A stretch of 64,000 nt of DNA from Oscillospiraceae bacterium (lineage in GTDB: Bacteria > Bacillota > Clostridia > Oscillospirales > Ruminococcaceae). A program made the position numbers and the translations under genes. Where the stretch lies: assembly GCA_021200565.1 (NCBI GenBank), contig JAJQGJ010000006.1, positions 104,270 to 168,269 of the forward strand, written 5' to 3'. The notes beneath the pieces are model-generated. The model did no database searches. It was not told the DNA's origin and saw only the letters and a list, made by a program, of their open reading frames with translations. Positions 26,431-34,992 of this stretch are shown here, one piece after another. Every line of letters begins with the position of its first letter. The first letter of the stretch is position 1.

Positions 26431-29400
26431 ATGGCATTCAGAACGGTAGGCGACTTTTTCAGCGCATACGGAAATATAATTCCTGAGTCTATAAAATCAG
26501 GTGAAATTCAAAGGCTCGGCTTTTCGAAAGACCACACAAAGGTTGCTGTTGTGGTCAAATTTTCATGCTTTGTCACATCTGCCGACCTTGAAGCGTTCGA
26601 ATATGGTCTTAAGCGTGCTCTTGGTATAAGCGAGGTCTACATAAGCCCGAGATTTGAAAAAGAAATGTTCACCGTCGATATGATGCCAACTGTTATTTCC
26701 GAGCTTAAGAAGAGGCTTCCGGTAAACGGCTTCTTCGACGGCGCAGTCTATGAATTAGACGGAGATGTTCTTAAGATTCACCTCAGGAACTCAGGCGAAA
26801 CCTTCATAAAGAATGTTGGAGTGACTGAAGCGCTTCCTAAAATTATAAACTCATGGTTCCAGAGAAACGTAACTGTCGAGATTTCGAGAGAGATGCAGCC
26901 AATGGGTGAAGCCGGTCCTGCTCCTGAGCAAGTCCCGCCGTCACGTGATGCCGAGCTTGACAAGATCGTCAGCGAGCGCATGGTTGCAGCGCCAAGCACG
27001 AATAAAGACAAGCCTCACGCAATACCAACAGATACATACAAGATTGAACCTCCATCCGATGATATTCTTCCGGAAGCGGAAGTCATCATGGGCAAGCGCA
27101 TAACCGGCAAAATTGAACCAATGCCGATTCCTGAAGTTTATAACGCTCCTGTAAACACCAAGACAACCGTTTTGGGCGACATTTTCGACATTGACTCAAG
27201 AAACAGCAAGGACAACAAGCGGGTTATCATTACAATTAAGATGACCGATTACAAGAGCTCAATAGTTCTTAAGCTGATTGAGCAGACTTCCAGAGGCGAA
27301 GCTCTGCTTGAGATGCTGAAAAAGGGCATGACAGTAATTGTTAACGGTGAGGTTCAGTTTGATACCTACGACAATGAGCTCAATATCCGACCTAAGGATA
27401 TAAGCTCTGTTAAGAGAGTCAAAAGAACGGATAACGCTCCTGTCAAGCGTGTCGAGCTCCACTGCCATTCAAATATGTCCATCATGGACGGAATTGCACC
27501 GTCAAACGAAATTGTAAGGCGCGCATATGGCTGGGGCATGCCTGCAATCGCTATCACTGATTATGGAGTTGCTCAGGGATTCCCGGATGCCATGTACGAA
27601 GTCGACAAGATAAGAAAAGAAGGCGGCAATTTCAAGGTCATCTATGGTGTCGAAGCCTATCAGGTAAATGATGAGACAAATATCTACTTCGGGCATGACC
27701 AGAGAAAGCTAACTGATGAATTTATCGTCTTCGACCTTGAAACAACCGGACTTTCAGCAGTTACAGAAAAGATAATAGAAATCGGCGCAGTCAGAGTAAA
27801 AGGCTTGCAGGTTGTTGAGAGGATGGACACATTCGTCAACCCCGGCAGACATATTCCGTCACGTATTACTGAACTCACCAGTATTAACGATTCAATGGTA
27901 GCGGATGCGCCTTATGAAGATGAAGCGCTTGATCAGTTTATCAGGTTCTGCGGTAGTAACCCAGTTCTGATTGCGCATAACGCTTCTTTTGATACTTCGT
28001 TTATCAAAACTGCTGTCAAGCGTTGCGGAAAGAAGTTTGATTTTTCGTATCTGGATACAGTTGCGATGTCAAGAGCAATGCTTCCGCACCTTGGCAAGTT
28101 CACTCTTGATTACGTTGCAAAGAACCTTAATTTAGGCGACTTTCATCATCATAGAGCATGTGACGATGCTGAGGTCAATGCCGGAATCTTCATGAAGCTT
28201 TCCGAACGTCTCATGGAAAATGATAAAGAGCTTACTATTGATGGTGTTAATGCTGCTGTAGCTAAGACTGACACCTCAAAGCTTCCGACATTCCATCAGA
28301 TAATTATTGCCAAGGATAAAGTCGGCCTAAAGAACCTCTATAAGCTAATATCCGACTCAAATCTCAAATACTATCACAAGACACCGAGAATTCCGAAGTC
28401 TGAGCTTATCGCTCATCGTGAAGGACTGATTGTAGGCTCTGCATGCGAGGGCGGCGAGCTCTTCCGTGCAGTATTCCAGGGCAAGTCCTGGGACGACCTC
28501 TGCGAAATAGCACGGTTCTATGACTACCTTGAAATCCAGCCGATTGAGAATAATGCTTTTATGCTGAATGATGGTTCTGTCAGCAGTGAAGAGCAGCTTG
28601 AGGAATTCAATCGGACAATAGTCAAGCTAGGTGAGGAGCTCTCAATCCCAGTTGTAGCAACAGGCGATGTTCACTTTCTTGACGCCTCTGATGCTATCTT
28701 CCGTTCTATTCTCACAGGCGTAACTCATCCCGCTTCACCTGTTCCGTCGCCACTGTATCTGAAGACTACAGATGAAATGCTTAAGGATTTTGCATATCTG
28801 GGCGAAGAGAAGGCTTATGAGGTTGTAGTAACCAACTCGAATCTCATAGCTGACATGACCGATCCGGAATTAAGAGCCTTCCCGAAGGGCACGTTCACTC
28901 CTCATATCGATGGTGCAGACGAAGAGCTCGTTGAAATATGCCAGCGAAGAGCCCGTGAAATCTATGGCGACCCTCTGCCCGAAATAGTTTCAAAGCGTCT
29001 AGATAAAGAGCTTGATTCAATCATCAAGCACGGTTTTGCAGTGCTTTATGTTATTGCAAAGAGACTCGTTGCCAACTCAGTCGAGCATGGCTATCAGGTC
29101 GGTTCCCGTGGTTCTGTTGGTTCGTCATTCGTGGCCTCGATGGCAGGAATTTCCGAAGTAAATCCACTGGTTCCTCACTATGTCTGCCCGAACTGCAAGC
29201 ATTCTGAATTCTTCACCCATGGCGAGATAGGTTCCGGATTTGACCTACCAGAGAAGAATTGTCCTGAATGTGGCACACTCATGCACCGTGACGGTCATGA
29301 TATTCCATTCGAAACATTCTTAGGCTTCAACGGTGATAAATCGCCTGATATTGATCTGAACTTCTCCGGCGACTATCAGGCGAGTGCACACAAATACACA

Positions 29401-30771
29401 GAAGAGCTTTTCGGTTCCGATAAGGTATTCAAAGCAGGAACTATTTCGACAGTTGCAGACAAGACCGCTTATGGCTATGTCATGCGTTACATGGAAAACA
29501 AGGGCATAAAGCTTCCGAATGCCGAAATTGAACGTCTTGCCAAGGGTTGCACCGGTACAAAACGTACAACCGGTCAGCATCCTGGAGGAATGGTTGTAAT
29601 CCCGAGTGAATACGACGTATACGACTTCACTCCTGTTCAGCATCCGGCTGAAAAGGTTGATTCTGATATAGTCACAACTCACTTTGACTTCAACTCCCTT
29701 CATGACACCATCTTAAAGCTTGATGAGCTCGGTCATGATGTTCCGACGCTCTATAAGTATCTTGAAGACATGACCGGAACAGTCATTACCGAAACACCGA
29801 TGAGTGACCCTGCTGTTTATTCTCTCTTTACCTCCCCAGAAGCATTGGGAGTCACTGAGGATGAAATATTCTGCAACACCGGAACTCTCGGAATTCCTGA
29901 AATGGGAACCGGCTTTGTCCGTGGAATGCTTAAAGAATGTAAGCCGACAAGATTTTCCGACCTTCTGCAGATTTCCGGACTTTCTCATGGAACCGACGTA
30001 TGGCTCGGCAACGCCTCTGAGCTCATCAAAAATGGCACCTGCACCATCGACCAGGTTATAGGAACCCGTGACAGTATCATGACATATCTTATCTATCACG
30101 GCATCGACCCGAGCCTTTCGTTCAAGATAATGGAGATTGTCAGAAAGGGCAACGCTCCGAAGCTCCTGACAGATGAGATGAAGCAGACAATGCGTGACCA
30201 TGACGTTCCTGAATGGTACATCGACAGCTGCATGAAGATAAAGTATATGTTCCCGAAGGCTCACGCTGCGGCATATGTTACAGCTGCTATCCGCCTTAGC
30301 TGGTATAAAGTTCACTGTCCTATTGAATTCTATGCGGCAATCTTCACCGTCCGTGGTGAGGATTTTGATGCAGAGACAGCAGTAAGAGGCAAGCGAGCCG
30401 CCAAGAACAAGATTGAGGAGTACCGTCAGAAGGGTGACCGAACAGATAAGGAAGACGGAGTTCTTGATACTCTTATGATTATCAACGAGGCTCTATGCCG
30501 TGGAATCGAGTTCCTGCCAGTAGATATACACAAATCTCACTACAAAATCTATCAGATAGAAGATGGAAAGATCAGGCTGCCGTTTGTATCTGTTTCAGGA
30601 GTAGGAGAGAGTGCAGCACTTGCCATCTATGAGGCAGCACAAAATAAGAACTTTATCACAGTTGAGGAGTTCCGAAGCCAGTCTGGAGTCTCAAAGACCA
30701 CCATCGATTCGCTCGTGGCACTCGGAGCATTCGGAGACATGCCATTGGAATCTCAGATGACCCTATTCTGA
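26431..30771 (+). CDS. polC: DNA polymerase III PolC-type alpha subunit
   Basis: The 1446-residue replicative polymerase has the Firmicutes PolC order. N-terminal domains cover about 1-215, an OB fold about 235-330 ([10 protein letters not shown]), and a PHP domain starts near 340 ([14 protein letters not shown]). A proofreading exonuclease is inserted near 430-600 ([30 protein letters not shown]). The polymerase core carries [10 protein letters not shown], a four-cysteine zinc knuckle (CPNC...CPEC) and the catalytic [10 protein letters not shown]. Together exonuclease and polymerase copy the leading strand. The frame is intact and of normal length. It ends the gene run that starts at pyrH. 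Confidence 0.98.
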   Translation: MAFRTVGDFFSAYGNIIPESIKSGEIQRLGFSKDHTKVAVVVKFSCFVTSADLEAFEYGLKRALGISEVYISPRFEKEMFTVDMMPTVISELKKRLPVNGFFDGAVYELDGDVLKIHLRNSGETFIKNVGVTEALPKIINSWFQRNVTVEISREMQPMGEAGPAPEQVPPSRDAELDKIVSERMVAAPSTNKDKPHAIPTDTYKIEPPSDDILPEAEVIMGKRITGKIEPMPIPEVYNAPVNTKTTVLGDIFDIDSRNSKDNKRVIITIKMTDYKSSIVLKLIEQTSRGEALLEMLKKGMTVIVNGEVQFDTYDNELNIRPKDISSVKRVKRTDNAPVKRVELHCHSNMSIMDGIAPSNEIVRRAYGWGMPAIAITDYGVAQGFPDAMYEVDKIRKEGGNFKVIYGVEAYQVNDETNIYFGHDQRKLTDEFIVFDLETTGLSAVTEKIIEIGAVRVKGLQVVERMDTFVNPGRHIPSRITELTSINDSMVADAPYEDEALDQFIRFCGSNPVLIAHNASFDTSFIKTAVKRCGKKFDFSYLDTVAMSRAMLPHLGKFTLDYVAKNLNLGDFHHHRACDDAEVNAGIFMKLSERLMENDKELTIDGVNAAVAKTDTSKLPTFHQIIIAKDKVGLKNLYKLISDSNLKYYHKTPRIPKSELIAHREGLIVGSACEGGELFRAVFQGKSWDDLCEIARFYDYLEIQPIENNAFMLNDGSVSSEEQLEEFNRTIVKLGEELSIPVVATGDVHFLDASDAIFRSILTGVTHPASPVPSPLYLKTTDEMLKDFAYLGEEKAYEVVVTNSNLIADMTDPELRAFPKGTFTPHIDGADEELVEICQRRAREIYGDPLPEIVSKRLDKELDSIIKHGFAVLYVIAKRLVANSVEHGYQVGSRGSVGSSFVASMAGISEVNPLVPHYVCPNCKHSEFFTHGEIGSGFDLPEKNCPECGTLMHRDGHDIPFETFLGFNGDKSPDIDLNFSGDYQASAHKYTEELFGSDKVFKAGTISTVADKTAYGYVMRYMENKGIKLPNAEIERLAKGCTGTKRTTGQHPGGMVVIPSEYDVYDFTPVQHPAEKVDSDIVTTHFDFNSLHDTILKLDELGHDVPTLYKYLEDMTGTVITETPMSDPAVYSLFTSPEALGVTEDEIFCNTGTLGIPEMGTGFVRGMLKECKPTRFSDLLQISGLSHGTDVWLGNASELIKNGTCTIDQVIGTRDSIMTYLIYHGIDPSLSFKIMEIVRKGNAPKLLTDEMKQTMRDHDVPEWYIDSCMKIKYMFPKAHAAAYVTAAIRLSWYKVHCPIEFYAAIFTVRGEDFDAETAVRGKRAAKNKIEEYRQKGDRTDKEDGVLDTLMIINEALCRGIEFLPVDIHKSHYKIYQIEDGKIRLPFVSVSGVGESAALAIYEAAQNKNFITVEEFRSQSGVSKTTIDSLVALGAFGDMPLESQMTLF

Positions 30772-30804
30772 TATAAATCGCCAGTCACTAAAACCAGTAT
30801 ACCC

Positions 30805-30833
30805 GAATAATATGTAGAGAAGTTTCATAACTT
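30805..30833 (+). promoter_or_regulatory. Sigma-E-like promoter before the conserved unknown gene at 30858
   Basis: GAATAAT (30805-30811), 14 bases and CATAACTT (30826-30833) fit the sigma-E pattern and place the transcript start about 18 bases before ATG 30858, leaving the AGGAGG site intact. No vegetative promoter is visible in this gap. Confidence 0.45.
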
Positions 30834-30857
30834 TAATACTTAATAGGAGGATATACA

Positions 30858-31634
30858 ATGGCTGATTTCGGATCTAACCCCTATGGCTTCAAGGAAGCGG
30901 TAACCATTGAAGCTCAGCGGATATTCGACAGTTGCTCCGACAGAGATTGCCTTGAGGATCTTGAGGTTACATTTCAGGATTTCGAGTCGATTAAGCTCGT
31001 GAATGAGGCGAATTATGCAAAGGCAAGATGTGCTGAGGTGACAAGCGTATACTTCTCGGTTGAGCCGATACCGTTCAATAAAGGCTTCTACTCGGTTGAC
31101 ATTACTTACACATTCAATGTGGAAGTCGACCTTGCGGCTTCTGCTTCCTCGCCGGCTGAAACCGTCACGGGAACGGCAACATTCACAAAGAAGGTAATTC
31201 TCTATGGAAGTGACGGAGGCACCAAGTACTTTACCTCGAGCGACAACGGCGCAGTAACTGCTACCGGCTGCAGCTACAGCAATCCGCCGAAAGCGACTTT
31301 GGCAGTTGCCGACCCGATAGTTCTTGGCATTCGTCTTGTTGCTGTTCCGTCACCGGCGTGCATCATGGATACGGGTGTAGAAACTTCCGTGCTTTCGGCA
31401 TCGAGAAAGGCAATCTATGTGACACTCGGTGTGTTCTCGATAGTTTCTCTTGCAAGAACTGTTCCGATAATGGTTCCGTCTTACGATTACTCTGTGCCGA
31501 GCAAGGAATGTGTCTCCAACACCGAAAGCCCATGCGAGCTGTTCGAGAAAATCAGCTTCCCGTCAAGCGAATTCTTCCCGAAGAGCCTTGAAGACGCCAC
31601 CTGCGGCTGTCAGACCTGCGCATCTAACGACTGA
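30858..31634 (+). CDS. Conserved clostridial protein of unknown function, cysteine-rich
   Basis: The 258-residue protein starts MADFGSNPYGFKEAV and has no signal peptide or membrane helix. It is largely beta-strand in prediction by eye (EVTSVYFSVEP, YSVDITYTFNVEV, TFTKKVILYGSDG) and carries about a dozen cysteines, including CSDRDC near residue 35 and a C-terminal CGCQTC. I recall similar uncharacterised proteins in many Ruminococcaceae but no assigned function. AGGAGG precedes the ATG, and a sigma-E-like promoter lies upstream. The next gene, ymxH, belongs to a sporulation-linked family, so a spore-coat or mother-cell role is a reasonable guess. Confidence 0.75.
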   Translation: MADFGSNPYGFKEAVTIEAQRIFDSCSDRDCLEDLEVTFQDFESIKLVNEANYAKARCAEVTSVYFSVEPIPFNKGFYSVDITYTFNVEVDLAASASSPAETVTGTATFTKKVILYGSDGGTKYFTSSDNGAVTATGCSYSNPPKATLAVADPIVLGIRLVAVPSPACIMDTGVETSVLSASRKAIYVTLGVFSIVSLARTVPIMVPSYDYSVPSKECVSNTESPCELFEKISFPSSEFFPKSLEDATCGCQTCASND

Positions 31635-31655
31635 AAAAGAATAATAAATCGCCCG

Positions 31656-31689
31656 CCTCAGTCATATTATTTGACTGAGGTGAGTTTTT
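31656..31689 (+). terminator. Terminator whose 3' arm contains the ymxH ribosome site
   Basis: CCTCAGTCA (31656-31664) pairs with TGACTGAGG (31672-31680), followed by TGAG and TTTTT directly before ATG 31690. The ymxH ribosome site GAGGTGAG overlaps the 3' arm, so on a transcript from upstream the hairpin would both favour termination and hide the site. Confidence 0.75.
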
Positions 31690-32013
31690 ATGAAATGCAC
31701 ATTGACTGAGCTTAAGCACAAGGAGATAATAGAGACCAAGACCGGCACGATGCTCGGAAAAATCAGCGATATAGAAATAGACACAGATAACGCATCTATC
31801 GTATCAGTAATAGTCTACGGCAGACCGAGGCTTTTTGGAATCTTGGGCAGAGACAGCGACATGATAATAAGATACAGTGATATTGACTTGGTTGGGCGGG
31901 ATACAGTTTTGATTTCCTCCGATGAAAAGCTCTCCTGGCGGGAGCAGCAGCCAAGACTCAGCTTCATTAGCAGGCAGCCATCCGACAGCGAATCCCAGAT
32001 AGCATTTGCATAA
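31690..32013 (+). CDS. ymxH: YlmC/YmxH family PRC-barrel sporulation protein
   Basis: The 107-residue protein has the YlmC/YmxH core: KHKEIIETKTGTMLGKISDIEID and IVSVIVYGRPRLFGILG, a PRC-barrel-like beta fold, plus a polar C-terminal tail of about 25 residues beyond the usual 80-90 length. The family is conserved in spore formers; its biochemical role is not known. Its ribosome site lies in the arm of the preceding hairpin. A terminator follows closely. Confidence 0.88.
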   Translation: MKCTLTELKHKEIIETKTGTMLGKISDIEIDTDNASIVSVIVYGRPRLFGILGRDSDMIIRYSDIDLVGRDTVLISSDEKLSWREQQPRLSFISRQPSDSESQIAFA

Positions 32014-32018
32014 TAATT

Positions 32019-32048
32019 AAGACCGGGTTCATAGCTCGGTCTTTTTTT
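32019..32048 (+). terminator. Terminator after ymxH
   Basis: AAGACCG (32019-32025) and CGGTCTT (32037-32043) with TTTTTTT form a strong terminator. Confidence 0.92.
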
Positions 32049-32060
32049 ACAATATCTATA

Positions 32061-32089
32061 TTGACAATTTCAGACATGTTGTTTATAAT
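32061..32089 (+). promoter_or_regulatory. Consensus promoter of the unknown gene at 32122
   Basis: TTGACA (32061-32066), 17 bases and TATAAT (32084-32089): perfect vegetative hexamers and spacing. Confidence 0.92.
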
Positions 32090-32121
32090 TAGTTTATATT
32101 AGTCTGAAAGGAAAAACGCTG

Positions 32122-33291
32122 ATGAATGAGCTAACGCAAAATATACACAACGACATTCTTCAATCTATGACATCTGGCGAGATAACGCCTATAGAGTATG
32201 ACAGTGCCGCTCTGACCAGAACTTATTGCAAAATGCCTTTGTCACAGGTCAGTGCTCTTGGCGTCGGCTTTGAGCCGATGACTTCTGCCATTCAGCAGAT
32301 TGCAAGTGGCGGAGAAGCAGTGAGTGGTCTTTATAAGGTTACCATTCCTGCGGGAACACATTTAGCGCAGTTCAGTGGCAGCGCTGACTATCTGGGGACT
32401 GCATTGTCTGATAGCACAAATACTATAGCAAATCAGGCACACTTGTCGCCCATAGCATTTAATCCAACAATGCTGTTTGCCGCTGCTACGCTTGCAAGCA
32501 TCAACAAGAGGCTTGACTCTATTCAGGAAACGCAGCAGGAGATGATCGACTATATCGTCCAGAAAGAGAAATCAGCGCTGAAAGGCGATCTGGAGTTTCT
32601 GATCGATGTGTTCAACAATTACAAGCACAACTGGAACAGCGACAAATTCAAAACCGCCAACCACATCAAGGCTCTCGACATCCGTCAGGAAAGCGGCAAA
32701 CGAATCGATTTTTACAGAGAGCAGATAAAGAAGCATATCGACAAAAAAGACCTGATCCATAGTGATCAGAATGTTAAAAAGCAGCTTTTGCAGGTTCAGG
32801 ATGAATTCAAGGACTATCAGCTGTCGCTTTATCTTTATGGCTTTGCATATTATCTCGAGGTTCTCTTGCAGGAAAACTACGACAGTGAATACCTGAGCTC
32901 AATTTCTCAGAAAATCGGTAAGTTTGCGCTTGAATATCGTGAGCTTTACTCAATAGCGTATTCTTCGATTGAAGACCGTGCCAAGACGTCTGTACAGTCG
33001 AAGATGATAAAAGGCTTGTCCGGCGCAAGCAAGTTTGTGGGCAAGACAGTTGCTTCGATTCCTCATATCAGAGATTCGCAAATTGATGAGAATCTTATTG
33101 ATGCCGGAGACAAGCTGACCGAATTCGGAAGCAGAAGGGAACAGGAAACTCTCGGACAGCTTGTCGACAGGCAAAGCAGCTGTGTCAGACCCTTTATCGA
33201 GCAAATAGATGCAATCAACATGATGTACAATAATGACATGACGGTGATTTTTGACAAGGATACTCTTTATCTCGGCACAACTGAGGAATAG
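32122..33291 (+). CDS. Unknown soluble protein with helical/coiled-coil body
   Basis: The 389-residue protein has no signal peptide. The first 125 residues are mixed (GLYKVTIPAGTHLAQF, GSADYLGTAL), a short hydrophobic Ala-rich segment lies near 113-127 (PTMLFAAATLASINKRLDS), then a long, charged, helix-rich region (about 125-290) with coiled-coil-like heptads follows (RLDSIQETQQEMIDYI, FYREQIKKHIDKKD). A Ser/Gly-rich stretch near 300-320 precedes a polar C-terminus. It stands alone between two terminators under a consensus promoter, so it is probably well expressed. I recall related uncharacterised Firmicutes proteins but no function. Confidence 0.72.
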   Translation: MNELTQNIHNDILQSMTSGEITPIEYDSAALTRTYCKMPLSQVSALGVGFEPMTSAIQQIASGGEAVSGLYKVTIPAGTHLAQFSGSADYLGTALSDSTNTIANQAHLSPIAFNPTMLFAAATLASINKRLDSIQETQQEMIDYIVQKEKSALKGDLEFLIDVFNNYKHNWNSDKFKTANHIKALDIRQESGKRIDFYREQIKKHIDKKDLIHSDQNVKKQLLQVQDEFKDYQLSLYLYGFAYYLEVLLQENYDSEYLSSISQKIGKFALEYRELYSIAYSSIEDRAKTSVQSKMIKGLSGASKFVGKTVASIPHIRDSQIDENLIDAGDKLTEFGSRREQETLGQLVDRQSSCVRPFIEQIDAINMMYNNDMTVIFDKDTLYLGTTEE

Positions 33292-33326
33292 AAAAGGCTG
33301 TGCCAAAAGCACAGCCTTTAATTTCT
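33292..33326. terminator. Bidirectional terminator between the unknown gene and GH39
   Basis: A perfect 11-bp stem AAAGGCTGTGC / GCACAGCCTTT (33293-33303 with 33309-33319) with A residues on one side and T residues on the other serves both converging genes. Confidence 0.88.
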
Positions 33327-34848
33327 ATTTCTTCCTTATGGTCCTGTTAATCCTCTCAAATTCAAATCCTCTGTCAGACTTAATGGGAGCTTCAAAGATT
33401 TCAAAGTACACAACCGCATTCGGGCTGAGATTAAGTTCAATATCAAGCTTGCCATTGGTCACAGTCGGTCTCTGTGACTTGACAAGCGGATAAGCCGCTG
33501 AGCGAAGCAAATCATTCTGTTCGGGAGTCGGATTTGCCGGTTCGCCGATGTCGTGCCAGACTTTTCTCGGGTTGCAAACGTCTTCATCGACGGTTTTCGT
33601 AATCATGCAGTATTCGCCGTCGTGGAGATCTATCGAAGCGGAGATTTTCATGTTCTCGAGCGGCTCGTCATTGATAACTGAATTCCAGGCGACACCGTGA
33701 ATCCTGCCGTTATCTTCGGTGACAATGAGCTCTTTCGAGCGGTGAACGCATCTGCCGGTGAGCTTCTTGAAGAATTCGAAGGTGTGGAACGTCGGCTTCG
33801 GGATGCAGCCGTTGGCGACAAGACCGAATCCGCCGTGAAAGGGTGTGAACGGAACACCGTGCTCCTCAAAAACATCTCCGAACGTCCAATACGAGTATGA
33901 GGCATGAATATCGCCGAGCTGTGCCAGCATGCCAGCAAGACAAGCTGCGTTCATGTTGGTATCATGAAGTGGAGTGATGGGCGAGTAAGATGTATTGAAT
34001 TCCGTGAGATGAATGTTGTAACCACGATACTTGTCAAAGCTGTCGACAATTTTTCTGGTATTCTTTATTGTAATATCTGCGCTGTCCCTGTCGATCATGT
34101 CGGGGTATTGATAGTGCCCGACAGTTTCAGGAGCATGAATCGTATAGTGATGTCTGGTGATGAAATCGAGTGGGATATTATTTTTGCTGGTGTATTTGAG
34201 GAATGAGTTCATCCATCTCTCATCGTCAACTCCACAGATAGCAGGACCGCCGACACGTAAATCTGGACTGACAGCCTTAATAGCCGAAACTGTGTACTTA
34301 TAGAGCTCGCAATATTTATCCAAGTCAGCATCTTTCCAGAAGCCTCCGAGATTCGGCTCATTCCACACTTCAAAGTACCACGTCTTCACTTCTTCCAAGC
34401 CGTATCTGTCAGCAAGATGGCTTATGGTAGCTGTAACAAGCTCGCACCAGCGCTTATACGATTTCGGAGGAGTTACGTTGGCTCTCCACCAGAAGCCGAC
34501 TTCTTCGCTGGAAGAAGCAAGCTTTTTAGGCATAAATCCAATTTCCAGAAATGGCTTGAGTCCAAGCTCTTTATACATGTCCATTACAACATCAAGATAT
34601 GTGAAATTATACTCAACCTGAGTCTCGCCGTTCTCGTCAGTATATTCATTGTAGATAGCAAGATCCTCATAGAAAAGCCCATGTCCACGTATATATCTGA
34701 ATCCGATTTTCTCCTGCACAAGCTTGAGCTGTTCGTAATATTGCCTTTGCAGAGCGAGCCCCATTCTTCCAGTACCGATGCAGAAGTCAACCTGATTGTT
34801 GAACGGCACAGCAGCATTCATATCGATTTTACAGTCGAAAGTTTTCAT
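33325..34848 (-). CDS. GH39 family beta-xylosidase, intracellular
   Basis: The 507-residue protein is a retaining glycoside hydrolase with a (beta/alpha)8 barrel and a C-terminal beta domain. The acid/base glutamate is Glu164 in EVWNEPNLGGFW and the nucleophile Glu283 in HLTEFNTSYSP, both intact. The family removes xylose from xylo-oligosaccharides. There is no signal peptide, so it acts on imported oligosaccharides. TAGGAGG precedes ATG 34848. It is divergent from a GH3 gene with back-to-back promoters, suggesting joint use on plant hemicellulose. Other GH39 activities (alpha-iduronidase, arabinosidase) are less likely. Confidence 0.9.
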   Translation of the reverse strand: MKTFDCKIDMNAAVPFNNQVDFCIGTGRMGLALQRQYYEQLKLVQEKIGFRYIRGHGLFYEDLAIYNEYTDENGETQVEYNFTYLDVVMDMYKELGLKPFLEIGFMPKKLASSSEEVGFWWRANVTPPKSYKRWCELVTATISHLADRYGLEEVKTWYFEVWNEPNLGGFWKDADLDKYCELYKYTVSAIKAVSPDLRVGGPAICGVDDERWMNSFLKYTSKNNIPLDFITRHHYTIHAPETVGHYQYPDMIDRDSADITIKNTRKIVDSFDKYRGYNIHLTEFNTSYSPITPLHDTNMNAACLAGMLAQLGDIHASYSYWTFGDVFEEHGVPFTPFHGGFGLVANGCIPKPTFHTFEFFKKLTGRCVHRSKELIVTEDNGRIHGVAWNSVINDEPLENMKISASIDLHDGEYCMITKTVDEDVCNPRKVWHDIGEPANPTPEQNDLLRSAAYPLVKSQRPTVTNGKLDIELNLSPNAVVYFEIFEAPIKSDRGFEFERINRTIRKK

Positions 34849-34880
34849 AATAACCTCCTATAAATTTTCCAAGTGAGATC

Positions 34881-34910
34881 AGTATATCATGAATATAGGC
34901 TTACTGTCAA
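34881..34910 (-). promoter_or_regulatory. Promoter of the GH39 gene
   Basis: Minus strand TTGACA (34905-34910), 18 bases and TATACT (34881-34886). Confidence 0.82.
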
Positions 34911-34929
34911 ATAATTTATTACAGACGTC

Positions 34930-34958
34930 TTTACAAGAAAGCTCACGAATGTTATAAT
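34930..34958 (+). promoter_or_regulatory. Promoter of the GH3 gene
   Basis: TTTACA (34930-34935), 17 bases and TATAAT (34953-34958). Its -35 lies only 19 bases from the -35 of the divergent GH39 promoter, so one regulator could control both. No obvious operator palindrome is seen between them. Confidence 0.82.
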
Positions 34959-34992
34959 TGGCATTGATTTATTCCGAACGGAGGACACTGAT

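Noticed and set aside
29713..30315. Minus-strand open frame of 200 codons inside polC
   Set aside because: Antisense to the polymerase core with no start signal; polC itself is intact.
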